Shown: piece after piece, positions 7,229 to 15,798 of the stretch | How the letters are laid out: the number at the start of each line of letters is the position of its first letter | Numbering within the stretch: the first letter of the stretch is position 1 | Origin: an uncultured Clostridium sp. | GTDB taxonomy: Bacteria > Bacillota > Clostridia > Lachnospirales > Lachnospiraceae | Assembly (NCBI GenBank): GCA_900543885.1 | Contig: UQTA01000002.1 | Span: 52,704-116,703, forward strand | Reading direction: 5' to 3' | DNA length: 64,000 nt | The notes under the pieces: model-generated | Told to the model about the DNA's origin: nothing | Seen by the model: the letters and a program-made list of their open reading frames with translations, nothing else | Database searches by the model: none | Translations under genes and position numbers: made by a program

Positions 7229-8125
7229 TTATATGTATATCTCAAATTCTACCTGCTCCATTTCCACAAGTCCCTGCCGTAAACACTTCAAAAATTGGCG
7301 GACTCTCCGGCTTCCTGCTGCCTTTTCCTGACAAAGACAATAGATTTCTCTCGGAGGGATTTCAAATGCTGCAGGCAATTTTCTGATACCTCCCTCTGCC
7401 AGAAGGCCTACAGCCACACTTGCCGGAACAAACGCCCAGTTTTCTTCTTTGCAAAGAAAAAACTGCAGCTGATTCATAAGTGAAAGTGCCAATTTAGGCT
7501 GCTTGCCCTGAAATATCTCACTGTGCCAACGAACAAATTCATAAGACCAGTCTACATAGATCTCATGCTGCAGATCCAGCTGCTCTTTTCTCACTGCTCC
7601 GCTGTAATCACTTCCTTCTGCGCATAAAAAGAACATCGGTTCAGAAAAAGCCGGAATAACCCGGATCACTGCTGATTCAAATTTCGTTGTTGTAAAAGCA
7701 ATATCTGTAATCCCCTTTTCAAGGCCTGAGCGATCCGGATCCGCTTCCTGAATTTCTAAAACAATATCTGGATTTTCCGCCATAAAACGCTCATACACTG
7801 GTGTTAAAAGATGGGTTCCTAAGCTGTTCATAGAAGAAATCCTCAGTTTTTCTGCTCCTGTGTCTTTCCCTAACGCCAGCATTTCTTCCAAAATTTCCTG
7901 ATATTTTACCGCTAATTCCAAAAACTTTTCACCCTTATCTGTAAGCATAACGCTCCGGCTTCCTTTGCCCCGTATAAACAAGGTATATCCAAGCCTTCGC
8001 TCTAAGATCCGTATTTTTGTGCTTAAAGAAGACTGACTGATAAATAACTTTTCTGCTGCCCTTGATATGCTCTGATTTCTGCACACTTCCAGAAATGCCT
8101 GTATTTCCTGATCCATTTTAATCAT
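7229..8125 (-). CDS. LysR family transcriptional regulator
   Basis: This 298-aa protein has an N-terminal winged helix-turn-helix (SISRAAEKLFISQSSLSTKIRILERRLG spans residues ~16-43) and a C-terminal effector domain (residues ~90-290) of usual LysR length. Two starts compete: ATG at 8125 and ATG at 8116. The GAGGTG Shine-Dalgarno is close to the first and 11 bases from the second. It is divergent from an EamA transporter gene across a 180-bp gap that holds a symmetric site (8185-8202), so regulation of that transporter and of itself is likely. The effector is unknown. Confidence 0.92.
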   Translation of the reverse strand: MIKMDQEIQAFLEVCRNQSISRAAEKLFISQSSLSTKIRILERRLGYTLFIRGKGSRSVMLTDKGEKFLELAVKYQEILEEMLALGKDTGAEKLRISSMNSLGTHLLTPVYERFMAENPDIVLEIQEADPDRSGLEKGITDIAFTTTKFESAVIRVIPAFSEPMFFLCAEGSDYSGAVRKEQLDLQHEIYVDWSYEFVRWHSEIFQGKQPKLALSLMNQLQFFLCKEENWAFVPASVAVGLLAEGGIRKLPAAFEIPPREIYCLCQEKAAGSRRVRQFLKCLRQGLVEMEQVEFEIYI

Positions 8126-8184
8126 TTCACCTCAATGTACGTTGAAAATCTTACTTTATTTTTCTTATCATCAACTATCTTATA

Positions 8185-8202
8185 TATTGAATCCATTCAA
8201 TA
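8185..8202. promoter_or_regulatory. Palindromic candidate LysR operator
   Basis: TATTGAATCCATTCAATA is a perfect 8-bp inverted repeat in the divergent LysR/EamA intergenic region. A related copy lies at about 9976-9993, upstream of the decayed transporter duplicate. Confidence 0.6.
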
Positions 8203-8304
8203 TTATATAAGACTTTTCTGTATTTTACAAGAAGTATTTCCAATGCTACACTCTGAATATAAACAACAAGATCCTTAGATTTTCAGGATCACAGGAGGCA
8301 CTTT

Positions 8305-9228
8305 ATGATTTCATCCACGGTATCTGAATCCAGGTCATTCTCTCATTTCAGAGAAAATATCCCCGCTCTTGCCGCTATTACCGGCAATACACTTTGGGGA
8401 TTCAGCTTTCTTTTATCTAAAACAGCCCTTCGTTACGCTCCCACCAGCGTATTGCTATCCATACGCTTTATCATTGCATTTTTTCTGATGAATTTAATGA
8501 TCCTCTTTAAAATAGAGCACTTAACACTAAAGGGCAAAAAAGTACTTCCGCTGCTCCTTCTGGCATTAAATGAAGTGGTTTATTTTTATTGCGAAAGCTA
8601 CGGCATCGCCTATACCAACAGCATGTTCACCGGCGTTGTCCTCTCCCTGGTGCCAATCCTTGCAATGGGGCTTTCTGCTGCCTTTTTAAAAGAGTTTCCA
8701 GCCTCACGACAGGTCTTTTTCAGCTTTTTCCCAGTAGCAGGCGTGATCATCATCACATTAACAGGCAGTGCCTCCGGCACCATCCGACCAGTCGGCATTC
8801 TTTTTGTTCTGTCTGCCTGCATCTTATCTGCCATTTACCGTGTGCTTAACCGAAAAGCATCCTGTGAGTTTTCCGCCATTGAGCGTGCCTATTTTACAAT
8901 TTTCAGTTCTTGTCTCTTTTTTACAGCGGACGCTCTTCATGGGTTGGAAGGAAATGTGGAAAAACTGCTCCACTATGTCACAATCCCCGGTTTTATCATC
9001 CCGGTACTGATCCTCAGTTTCTTCTGCTCCGTTACCTGCAATATTCTGGTAAACTACGCAGCCGGTAAGATGTCTGTAGGAAAACTGGCAGCTTTTTCCA
9101 ATCTGCAGACCATGTGGTCTATGTTCGCAGGAGTGCTGTTTCTTAAAGAACCCTTTGGATGGTCATCCTTTATTGGTTCTTTGCTGATCTTATATGGAAT
9201 ATGGCAGGTTACAAAAAGTAAGGCCTGA
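8305..9228 (+). CDS. EamA (DMT superfamily) transporter
   Basis: This 307-aa membrane protein has ten predicted transmembrane segments in two EamA repeats (residues ~20-150 and ~165-303). The family GNTLWGFSFLLSK entry segment and the end-of-repeat LILYGIWQVT are present. EamA proteins move metabolites, often amino acids or nucleosides, and the substrate here is unknown. The Shine-Dalgarno is CAGGAGG. It is divergent from the LysR gene, a frequent regulator-exporter arrangement. Its 3' end and upstream region have a decayed second copy at about 9965-10216. Confidence 0.9.
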   Translation: MISSTVSESRSFSHFRENIPALAAITGNTLWGFSFLLSKTALRYAPTSVLLSIRFIIAFFLMNLMILFKIEHLTLKGKKVLPLLLLALNEVVYFYCESYGIAYTNSMFTGVVLSLVPILAMGLSAAFLKEFPASRQVFFSFFPVAGVIIITLTGSASGTIRPVGILFVLSACILSAIYRVLNRKASCEFSAIERAYFTIFSSCLFFTADALHGLEGNVEKLLHYVTIPGFIIPVLILSFFCSVTCNILVNYAAGKMSVGKLAAFSNLQTMWSMFAGVLFLKEPFGWSSFIGSLLILYGIWQVTKSKA

Positions 9229-9268
9229 CTTTGTCATTAGCAGGACTTTCTGTAAAAATACAGGAATA

Positions 9269-9895
9269 TCATTTATAAAGAGATAACCATTCCATTAATT
9301 CTTTATACAAACGTGCCGGCTGGCTTTCGTATACATTTACGTATTCCCAGCCGGTACTTCTGTCTTTAAAAGCCGGATATAAAAAACCAAACTCCGGCAC
9401 ACCCGGTTCATATTCCCCGGTCAGCGGACTGATCACACATAACAAATAAGTATAAACCTCTTCCGAACCTTCCATCCACTCCTTATCTGTTCCCTTTACA
9501 GGCACATCATATTGTCCATAATACATAAAACATGAAAATGGATATCCCGGATGATATTTCTCTCCCAATACCTCATAAAACAGATCCATATAGGCATCAT
9601 TTTTCATTTCAGATTCTTTGACACCATCAAGGAGCTGCCATACACTTCCCGGCTTTCTCATTTCTTTTGTCAGCCGATACTCCTTTAACTGCTCATTGGT
9701 TCTGGAAATCAGCACTGTTTTTGCCATATTTAAATTTCTGCTACGTTCACCAGCTGACAGCTTCAAAAAATTCGTATTAAATGTACCGTCTACATAGCCT
9801 TCTTCATCAAAATAGGCCCCTGCGATCCGGCCTACAGAAGCTCTGGCCGGTGTCATACGCCTGGTCAGCTCCAGCATGTCATCTCTGTTTATCAT
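9269..9895 (-). CDS. DUF4317-like protein
   Basis: I take ATG at 9895 as the start because the product (208 aa) then begins MINRDDMLELTRRMTP, which looks like a DUF4317 N-terminus. An upstream GTG at 9928 is open but has no Shine-Dalgarno. Further family-like segments are LLDGVKESEMKNDAYMDLFY, YDVPVKGTDKEWMEGSEEVY and FLYPAFKDRSTG. It appears shorter than typical members. The function is unknown. It converges on the EamA gene with a 40-bp gap and sits inside a transporter duplication. Confidence 0.65.
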   Translation of the reverse strand: MINRDDMLELTRRMTPARASVGRIAGAYFDEEGYVDGTFNTNFLKLSAGERSRNLNMAKTVLISRTNEQLKEYRLTKEMRKPGSVWQLLDGVKESEMKNDAYMDLFYEVLGEKYHPGYPFSCFMYYGQYDVPVKGTDKEWMEGSEEVYTYLLCVISPLTGEYEPGVPEFGFLYPAFKDRSTGWEYVNVYESQPARLYKELMEWLSLYK

Positions 9896-9964
9896 GACCT
9901 TTACATCCTCCTGTTTTATATCCACCACACCAATTTTTAAAAAAACAGACCTGCTGCTTCATCC

Positions 9965-10216
9965 AATATCAGTCAAATCTATTCAATCCATTCAATATAA
10001 TATATGATTTTTCTGTATTTTACAAGACACACCTACAATGATACACTCAGCTTATATTAAGAACACGTTTAACTTGCTTCTTTCTCCAACCTGCAGACCA
10101 TGTGGTCCATGTTTGCAAGAGTATTATTTCTTCGGGAACCCTTTGGTCTGTCCTTTATTGGTTCAGTTCTGATCGTATACGGTATATGGCATGTTACAAA
10201 AAGAAACACACCTTAA
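9965..10216 (+). pseudogene. Remnant of a duplicated EamA transporter gene
   Basis: Positions ~9965-10065 resemble the leader of the intact transporter (8169-8265), including CTGTATTTTACAAG. Positions ~10070-10216 resemble its last ~45 codons and can be read as LQTMWSMFARVLFLREPFGL...IVYGIWHVTKRNTP with a TAA stop. About 800 bp of the middle is missing, including the start codon. This is an internal deletion of a paralogous copy. The reading frame of the tail is intact, apart from one codon lost relative to the parent. Confidence 0.8.
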
Positions 10217-10294
10217 TTTTTCCTATCTGTACGCCCCGGCTTTCCTATGTTATACTCAATTTAAAAAATTTACAGTTAAAGGAGTGTACACAAA

Positions 10295-11128
10295 ATGAAA
10301 CTAATACGATCTGATCAGGTATCCGGCATGAACATCCATTATAAATTCTATTCCCTGGACTATTTTCTGGAATCCCAGATGCGGGCCGGTTTTAAGACCA
10401 TCGAATTATGGGCTGGTTCTCCTCATTTTTTCTTAAGCAATCTGGAATATGATGACTGTAAAAAAGTAAGCAAAATGGCAAGAGACCGTGGTCTTACCAT
10501 CCAGGTCATCACCCCGGAAAACTGTTCTGTCCCCTATCAGTTTGCAGCCGGAGACCCGGATCTGTATGCCAAAAGCTTTGAATATTTCAAAAAAGGCCTG
10601 GATGCCGGTGAAGAACTCGGCTGTAAGGTCATGGCTGTACACTCCGGACGTGGATATTTAAACGAAGACCGGGAAGAAGGCTGGAAACGTGGCCGCGACA
10701 TGTTGGCACGACTGGCCGATTATGCCGGCACAAAGGGCATTACCCTTGCTATGGAATCCCTGCGCCCGGATGAGACCAATCTGGCAACTACTGTTGATGA
10801 TGTAAAGCGGATGCTTACGGAAATAAACCATCCTAATTTTAAAGCCATGATCGACACCTGTCCAATGGGCGTGGCAGGCGAGACTTTACAGCAGTGGTTT
10901 GATACCTTAGGAGCCGAAAACATTGTACATATGCACTTCATAGACGGAACTCCCTACGGACATCTGATCTGGGGTGACGGAAATCACGACCTGAAAAACT
11001 GGCTTGAAACTGTAAATAAAAACGGCTACACCGGACTTCTAAGCCAGGAGATCACTGCTTCCGACTATTACCAGAAGCCATTTGAAGCTGACTGCCGAAA
11101 CTTTAAAATGTTTGAACCTTATATGTAA
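10295..11128 (+). CDS. Sugar-phosphate isomerase/epimerase, FrlC-like
   Basis: This 277-aa TIM-barrel protein belongs to the AP-endonuclease-2-like/xylose-isomerase-like fold. The probable metal ligands are E152 (AMESL), D184 (MIDTC), H210-type residues in HMHFID and E256 in SQEI. In length and in segments such as IELWAGSPHFF it resembles FrlC, the fructoselysine/psicoselysine 3-epimerase. The next gene is an FrlD-like kinase, which supports an Amadori-product role, but substrate specificity is inferred. The Shine-Dalgarno is AAAGGAG. A palindromic element separates it from the kinase gene, so the kinase has its own promoter. Confidence 0.75.
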   Translation: MKLIRSDQVSGMNIHYKFYSLDYFLESQMRAGFKTIELWAGSPHFFLSNLEYDDCKKVSKMARDRGLTIQVITPENCSVPYQFAAGDPDLYAKSFEYFKKGLDAGEELGCKVMAVHSGRGYLNEDREEGWKRGRDMLARLADYAGTKGITLAMESLRPDETNLATTVDDVKRMLTEINHPNFKAMIDTCPMGVAGETLQQWFDTLGAENIVHMHFIDGTPYGHLIWGDGNHDLKNWLETVNKNGYTGLLSQEITASDYYQKPFEADCRNFKMFEPYM

Positions 11129-11135
11129 TGATGTG

Positions 11136-11334
11136 AGTGTCAAAAGTAAATTTTGCCACTCACTGATGTAACCGGATTGCTCCATTGCTATGCAATTCCC
11201 GCAATCCTCGAACACCGAAAACGAAATAAAATGGCGTGTTCACACCATTTTATTTCGTTTTCGGTGTTCGGCGTGTCAATAAGTATAAATTGCTTATTTG
11301 TGCGAGCACAAACGCAATTTATACTTTTGACACT
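11136..11334. repeat. Fold-back (MITE-like) palindromic element A
   Basis: The 199-bp element is bounded by 13-bp inverted ends AGTGTCAAAAGTA (11136-11148) and TACTTTTGACACT (11322-11334). Inside are a perfect 25-bp inverted repeat (11210-11234 with 11245-11269), a 13-bp one (11281-11293 with 11314-11326), and a hairpin at 11175-11209 of the form GATTGCTCC-stem-TCCCGCAATC that is shared with element C (51462-51622). It fills most of the gap between the frlC-like and frlD-like genes and has no coding capacity. Confidence 0.75.
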
Positions 11335-11386
11335 TATATCATGTAATTATATACAAAAGAAAAACCTCCGGGAATATACAAACTCA

Positions 11387-11416
11387 TTGACAAGATGTTA
11401 TATATTGTTATATATT
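11387..11416 (+). promoter_or_regulatory. Promoter of the frlD-like gene
   Basis: Consensus TTGACA (11387-11392), 18-bp spacer and TATATT (11411-11416). It overlaps the two TGTTATATATTG copies described as an operator. Confidence 0.65.
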
Positions 11417-11421
11417 GTATC
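11396..11421 (+). promoter_or_regulatory. Candidate GntR operator at the frlD-like promoter
   Basis: TGTTATATATTG occurs twice with a 10-bp period (11396-11407 and 11406-11417), the second reading on as TGTTATATATTGTATC. It resembles TGTTATGTGTTGTATC at 13405-13420 and TGTTATATAATGTATTC on the minus strand at 18776-18792. Confidence 0.55.
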
Positions 11422-11488
11422 TAACAGATTGTTGTTGTCCTGCGGACATCCGTCAGGAAATATGAGCAAATAACCGGAGGTTTTTAAT

Positions 11489-12358
11489 ATGAGTGAAGCA
11501 AAAATCATTGCCATTGGTGATAATGTAGTGGATAAATACTTATCCAGAGGAAAAATGTATCCAGGTGGACAGTGTGTAAACACATGTGTCTATTCCATTA
11601 TGAACGGCGGAAAGCCAGCATATCTTGGCAAATTTGGTGATGATGGCGTTGCTGAATACAACTGCAAGATTTTAACCCAGTTAGGCGTAGACTTCAGCCA
11701 TTCCAGACATTTCCACGGTGAAAACGGTGCAGCCCGCGTTACCTTAAAGGACGGGGACCGTGTATTCTTAGGCTCCAACCGCGGTGGTGTTGCCAAAGAA
11801 CATCCATTTAACTTTACAAAAGAAGATCTGGACTATATCAAGTCCTTCCAGGTGATCTACTCCAATACAAACAGCTATATCTATGATGATCTGTCTTTAT
11901 TAGAAGAGACAGGTGTACCTATTGCCTTTGATTTCTCTACTGTATGGGACGATGCCCTGTTTGAACAGGTGTGTCCTCATATCAAAGTAGCCCTTCTTTC
12001 CTGCGCACATTTAACTGCAGAGGAAAGAGAACGTGAAATGAAAAAGGCGGCCTCCTACGGGGTAACCTTAGTAGTAGGTACCGTAGGCGAAGACGGTTCC
12101 TATGCACTTTACGACGGTGAAATCGTCTATGCATCTGCTTATAAAGCAGAAACCGTATTAGATACCATGGGCGCCGGAGACTCCTATTTCTCCACTCTGC
12201 TCACTACCCTGCTTCAGGAAAATGGAACTCTTTTTGCCGGTGAACATGACCATATGATCGCCCAGCTGAAACATGACATGGACTGTGGAGCAAAATTTGC
12301 AGCGAAGGTCTGCAGCTTAGAAGGGGCTTTTGGCTATGGAACTGCTATTATCGATTAA
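11489..12358 (+). CDS. PfkB-family sugar kinase, FrlD-like (fructoselysine 6-kinase type)
   Basis: This 289-aa ribokinase/PfkB protein has an N-terminal substrate segment (GDNVVDKYLSRGKMYPGGQCVN, residues ~8-29) and the C-terminal ATP/anion-hole motif DTMGAGDSYFSTLL with catalytic Asp in GAGD (near residue 229). The opening IGDNVVD and GG-VN spacing resemble FrlD, which phosphorylates fructoselysine on C6. With the FrlC-like and FrlB-like proteins this predicts the route fructoselysine to its 6-phosphate to glucose-6-phosphate plus lysine. Closely related amine-sugar adducts are possible. The Shine-Dalgarno is CCGGAGG. Confidence 0.8.
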   Translation: MSEAKIIAIGDNVVDKYLSRGKMYPGGQCVNTCVYSIMNGGKPAYLGKFGDDGVAEYNCKILTQLGVDFSHSRHFHGENGAARVTLKDGDRVFLGSNRGGVAKEHPFNFTKEDLDYIKSFQVIYSNTNSYIYDDLSLLEETGVPIAFDFSTVWDDALFEQVCPHIKVALLSCAHLTAEEREREMKKAASYGVTLVVGTVGEDGSYALYDGEIVYASAYKAETVLDTMGAGDSYFSTLLTTLLQENGTLFAGEHDHMIAQLKHDMDCGAKFAAKVCSLEGAFGYGTAIID

Positions 12359-12461
12359 CACTTTCCCTGTTTCGGAATTTTTCACGCACCTGTTTTTATA
12401 GCCATGCCGTATTTAAGCAAAACAATATGAACTTAACGCATTAGGAGTGAAATAAATATTC

Positions 12462-13172
12462 ATGATAAAAAATTCTATGGTGCCTCTTTACCAGCAGCTG
12501 TCCGAAAAGATCAAACAGCAGATCACAGACGGCAAATTAAAAGCCGGGGACAAGCTGATGACAGAGGCAGAATTCAGCCAGCATTTTGAAGTAAGCCGCA
12601 TTACTGTGCGCAAGGCCATTGAACTGCTGGCAGATGACGGTTTCGTAGTACGCAAGCAGGGCATCGGAACCTTTGTGGCAGAAAAGAAGCTGCACCGTGT
12701 TGTAGACAACCAGATCATAAGCTTTACGGAAATGAGCAAAATGGACGGGCATGTACCATCTGCAGAACTGATCACTGTAGAATGGATAACCCCTGACGGC
12801 TCCATTGCCAGAAAACTTCGTGTAGATGAAAACGAAAAAGTGCTGCGTATAGTCCGTCTGCGTAAAAATGACGATGTGCCGGTGATGATTGAGGACAGCT
12901 ACTATCCAAAACGGATGGAATTTCTGTTAAAGGAAAATCTTTTAGGTTCTACCTATGAGTTTTTCCATAACCACGGACTGATTCCAACCCATTCTGTTAA
13001 AACAGTGGAGATCTGCTATGCCACACCGGAAGAAGCCCAACGTCTGGGGGTTCCGGAAAAGCATGCCCTCCTGCTGCAAAAGGATGAGGTTTTCGATCAG
13101 GATAATGAAGTGCTGCATTACAGCAAGCTGCTTACCAACCCCCAGAGATACCGTCTTACGATTGTTACGTAA
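12462..13172 (+). CDS. GntR/HutC-type regulator with UTRA domain
   Basis: The 236-aa protein has a GntR winged helix at residues ~5-70 (LSEKIKQQITDGKLKAGDKL, FEVSRITVRKAIELL) and a UTRA ligand domain from ~90 to the end. HutC-type UTRA domains sense small metabolites, often sugar phosphates. Its location between the kinase gene and the ABC genes makes it the likely local regulator, comparable to FrlR. A strong terminator follows, so the ABC genes start from their own promoter. Confidence 0.9.
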   Translation: MIKNSMVPLYQQLSEKIKQQITDGKLKAGDKLMTEAEFSQHFEVSRITVRKAIELLADDGFVVRKQGIGTFVAEKKLHRVVDNQIISFTEMSKMDGHVPSAELITVEWITPDGSIARKLRVDENEKVLRIVRLRKNDDVPVMIEDSYYPKRMEFLLKENLLGSTYEFFHNHGLIPTHSVKTVEICYATPEEAQRLGVPEKHALLLQKDEVFDQDNEVLHYSKLLTNPQRYRLTIVT

Positions 13173-13247
13173 GTTCATAGTACAAAATACTGTACCTAAT
13201 ATTCTTCAGGGGCGACAATACAACTATAAAGAGGAACTTTAAAAACA

Positions 13248-13300
13248 ACGGCGTTTTTTATGAAATAACTTTATTTTCTAAAGAAACGCCGTCATTTTTT
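13248..13300 (+). terminator. Terminator of the GntR gene
   Basis: ACGGCGTTT (13248-13256) pairs with AAACGCCGT (13284-13292), with further A-T pairing inside, followed by six T residues. Confidence 0.8.
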
Positions 13301-13364
13301 CCCAAAAAAGTACCGGTTAGTTAAAACTTTATCAACAAAAGTTACAAAAACATTAAAAAAACAG

Positions 13365-13393
13365 TTGCAAGACATATAACAATGTGGTATGCT
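13365..13393 (+). promoter_or_regulatory. Promoter of the ABC transporter genes
   Basis: TTGCAA (13365-13370), 17-bp spacer and TATGCT (13388-13393), with a candidate operator directly downstream. Confidence 0.65.
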
Positions 13394-13404
13394 TTGTACT
13401 AAGA

Positions 13405-13427
13405 TGTTATGTGTTGTATCAATACAA
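13405..13427 (+). promoter_or_regulatory. Candidate GntR operator at the solute-binding protein promoter
   Basis: TGTTATGTGTTGTATC (13405-13420) differs from the frlD-site copy by two bases. It overlaps a near-palindrome TTGTATCAATACAA (13414-13427), typical of GntR-family half-sites. It lies just downstream of the predicted start, a roadblock position. Confidence 0.55.
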
Positions 13428-13465
13428 CAGAGACACCCAAAACTGAGGACCGAAAGGAGATCATT

Positions 13466-14824
13466 ATGAAAAAACAACTGAAAAAGACCGTAAGCCTTGG
13501 ACTTGCAGCAGTAATGGCACTGGGCCTTACCGCATGCGGAGGCGGCAGTTCCTCTTCTGACAGCACCACAGCCGCAGCAGGCAGTGGAGAAAACAAAACA
13601 GAAGCAGCTGCTGATTCCGGAAACAGCGGTGACGTAAAAGTCATTAAACTGTTCCATCGTTTCCCTGATGATCCATGCAACAGCTTCATTGAAAGCAAAC
13701 TTGCTGAGTACGAATCCCTTCATCCAGATATCAAGTTTGAAGTGACCAGCGCACAGAACCAGCCGTACAAAGAGAAGATCAAAGTTGTAGTTGGTTCCGA
13801 TGAGTGCCCAGATATCTTCTTCAGCTTCTGCGGTGAGTTCTCTGAGAGATTTATCCGTGAAGGCCTGTTATTAGACTTAACTCCATATATGGAAGCAGAT
13901 CCTGACTGGAAAGCTTCTCTGATGGAAACACAGATGAATGAATACACAACTGCAGATGGCATGGTTTATGGTATCCCATTCCGTCTGGATGCAAAAGAAT
14001 TCTTCTACAACAAAGATATCTTCAACGAATTAGGACTGGAAGTTCCTGAGACATGGGATCAGTTCATCGATGTTCTTGACAAGATCAAAGCATCCGGTAT
14101 GGATCCTATCGCAGAAGGAAATCAGGACAAATGGCCATCTGCTCATTACATCGGTGCATTAAATGAGCAGTTAGTAGATGATGAGACCAGAGCAAAGGAC
14201 TACAATCCTAAGACCGGTGAATTTACCGATCCAGGATATGCAGAAGCTCTTGAAAAATACCAGCAGTTAGTATCCTACATGAACACAGGTGTAAATGGTA
14301 TGACCCATGATATGGCCCGTTTAGGCTTTACTCAGGGACAGAACGCTATCCTCTTTGCAGAGTTAGTTGAGATCACCAATGTTAAGCAGGAAAACCCAGA
14401 TCTGAACTGGGGAATGTTCAAGTTCCCAACCATTGAAGGTGCTAAGGGTAATCCAAATCTGGTATCCGGCGCTCCTGAAGGATTTGCGATCTCCTCTAAG
14501 ACCAAGTACCCAGATGAGTGCGTAGAGTTCTTAAAATGGTTCCTTGGTTCTGAAGTTGGTGCACAGCAGGCTGAGCAGGTTGGCTGGTTCAACGCTTCCC
14601 TTGGTCTGGACAAGACTTTAACCGATGAGTCCTTAAAGAGTGCTTACGATGTAATCTCCAACGCTAAGAAGATGGACATCTGGTTTGATAACGCTCTGTA
14701 CTCCACAGTTTGCGACGAGTATCTGACCCAGATCTCCGACATCACAAATGGTGACGTAACCCCAACTGACGCAATGGCTAAGATCCAGAAGGTAGCTGCT
14801 GAAGCCCAGAAACTGGTTGAATAG
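13466..14824 (+). CDS. Sugar ABC transporter, solute-binding lipoprotein
   Basis: The 452-aa protein starts at ATG 13466 behind GAAAGGAG; the longer open frame upstream lacks a Shine-Dalgarno. A lipoprotein signal peptide ends in LTACGGG (lipobox Cys near residue 23), followed by a Ser/Thr/Ala-rich linker. The rest is a family-1 extracellular solute-binding fold (MalE type) with YGIPFRLDAKEFFYNKDIF and NAILFAE-type segments. It would bind the substrate outside the membrane and pass it to the permeases downstream. A strong hairpin at 14854-14880 separates it from the permease genes. Confidence 0.92.
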   Translation: MKKQLKKTVSLGLAAVMALGLTACGGGSSSSDSTTAAAGSGENKTEAAADSGNSGDVKVIKLFHRFPDDPCNSFIESKLAEYESLHPDIKFEVTSAQNQPYKEKIKVVVGSDECPDIFFSFCGEFSERFIREGLLLDLTPYMEADPDWKASLMETQMNEYTTADGMVYGIPFRLDAKEFFYNKDIFNELGLEVPETWDQFIDVLDKIKASGMDPIAEGNQDKWPSAHYIGALNEQLVDDETRAKDYNPKTGEFTDPGYAEALEKYQQLVSYMNTGVNGMTHDMARLGFTQGQNAILFAELVEITNVKQENPDLNWGMFKFPTIEGAKGNPNLVSGAPEGFAISSKTKYPDECVEFLKWFLGSEVGAQQAEQVGWFNASLGLDKTLTDESLKSAYDVISNAKKMDIWFDNALYSTVCDEYLTQISDITNGDVTPTDAMAKIQKVAAEAQKLVE

Positions 14825-14853
14825 TTTTCGTTAAAGTTTTATAAGAAATCCAC

Positions 14854-14880
14854 GATAGGGAGCAGCATCTGCTCCCTATC
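14854..14880 (+). terminator. Intercistronic hairpin after the solute-binding protein gene
   Basis: A perfect 12-bp stem (GATAGGGAGCAG with CTGCTCCCTATC, 3-nt loop) is followed by only TTTAAA. It is better read as a partial terminator or mRNA stabiliser giving more binding protein than permease. Confidence 0.7.
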
Positions 14881-14904
14881 TTTAAAGAAAAGGATGGTGT
14901 CAGG

Positions 14905-15786
14905 ATGAAAAAGAAAACAAAACTCACACCGTATTTATATGTGATCCCCGGCCTTTTAATGGTCCTTGGCTTTGTTTATATCCCTATTATCGTTAACCTC
15001 GTATACAGCTTTTTCCGTCTTTCTTCCTACTCTTCCTCCATGAAGTTTGTAGGACTTGACAATTTCCGCAGATTATTTACAAATGATACATTCCCTATCA
15101 TGATCCGGAACAATGTGTATTACTGCGTGATCTCTCTGATCGTGCAAGTTTGATTTGGAACATTCCTGGCTTTCCTGTTAGAGAGCAGTCTTGCCGGTGA
15201 CCGCTTTAAATCGATTTGCAGAAACATCTATTTCCTTCCGGCCCTGGTTTCCCTGACTGCCGTTGGTATGATGTTTAACTTTATCTACAACCCGCAGCTT
15301 GGTCTTTTAAACACATTTTTAAAGCACGTCGGACTTGCAAGCATGCAGCAGACCTGGTTAGGTGATAAAAACTTGGCTATCTTCTGTATCATCGCAATGA
15401 GCCAGTGGCAGTTCACCGGTTACATTACCCTGTTAATGGTAGTTGCTTTCCAGAACGTGTCCAGAGACTACATTGAAGCTGCTGTTATTGACGGCGCAGG
15501 TCCCATCCGCCGCGCAGTAAGCATTATCCTTCCTCTTGCAAAGGAACAGCTGATCGTCTGCTCCATTATCACTGTAATTGGTGCATTCAAGCTGTTTACC
15601 GAGGTTTACTCCACCACAGTAGGTGGTCCTGGAAATTCTTCCCAGGTACTTGGCTTATTCCTGTATCAGAACGCATTCTTACATGATGATATGGGTATGG
15701 CTGCTGCAACTGGTGTTCTTATTTTTGTCATTACCGTAACCGCCTCTATCTTCCAGCTGAAGGTGAGCCGTTCCGGAGAGATATAA
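14905..15786 (+). pseudogene. ABC sugar permease (MalF/LplB type) split by an in-frame TGA
   Basis: The frame starting at ATG 14905 (Shine-Dalgarno AAGGATGG) reads 82 codons into TGA at 15151-15153 and is otherwise open to TAA at 15784-15786. Read through, it gives a normal permease of about 293 aa with six transmembrane segments and the EAA loop (YIEAAVIDGAGPIRRAVSII). The expected residue at the stop is glycine (GGA), so one G-to-T change explains it. There is no frameshift. As it stands the transporter would lack one permease subunit unless the stop is suppressed or the read is wrong. Confidence 0.85.
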
Positions 15787-15798
15787 GGAGGTTTTGGT

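Noticed and set aside
11153..11583. Open frames through the fold-back element before the frlD-like gene
   Set aside because: They are produced by the inverted repeats, lack ribosome-binding sites and match nothing recognisable.
15151..15153. TGA in the permease read as selenocysteine
   Set aside because: Permeases of this family have glycine here, no convincing SECIS-like hairpin follows directly, and one base change explains the stop.
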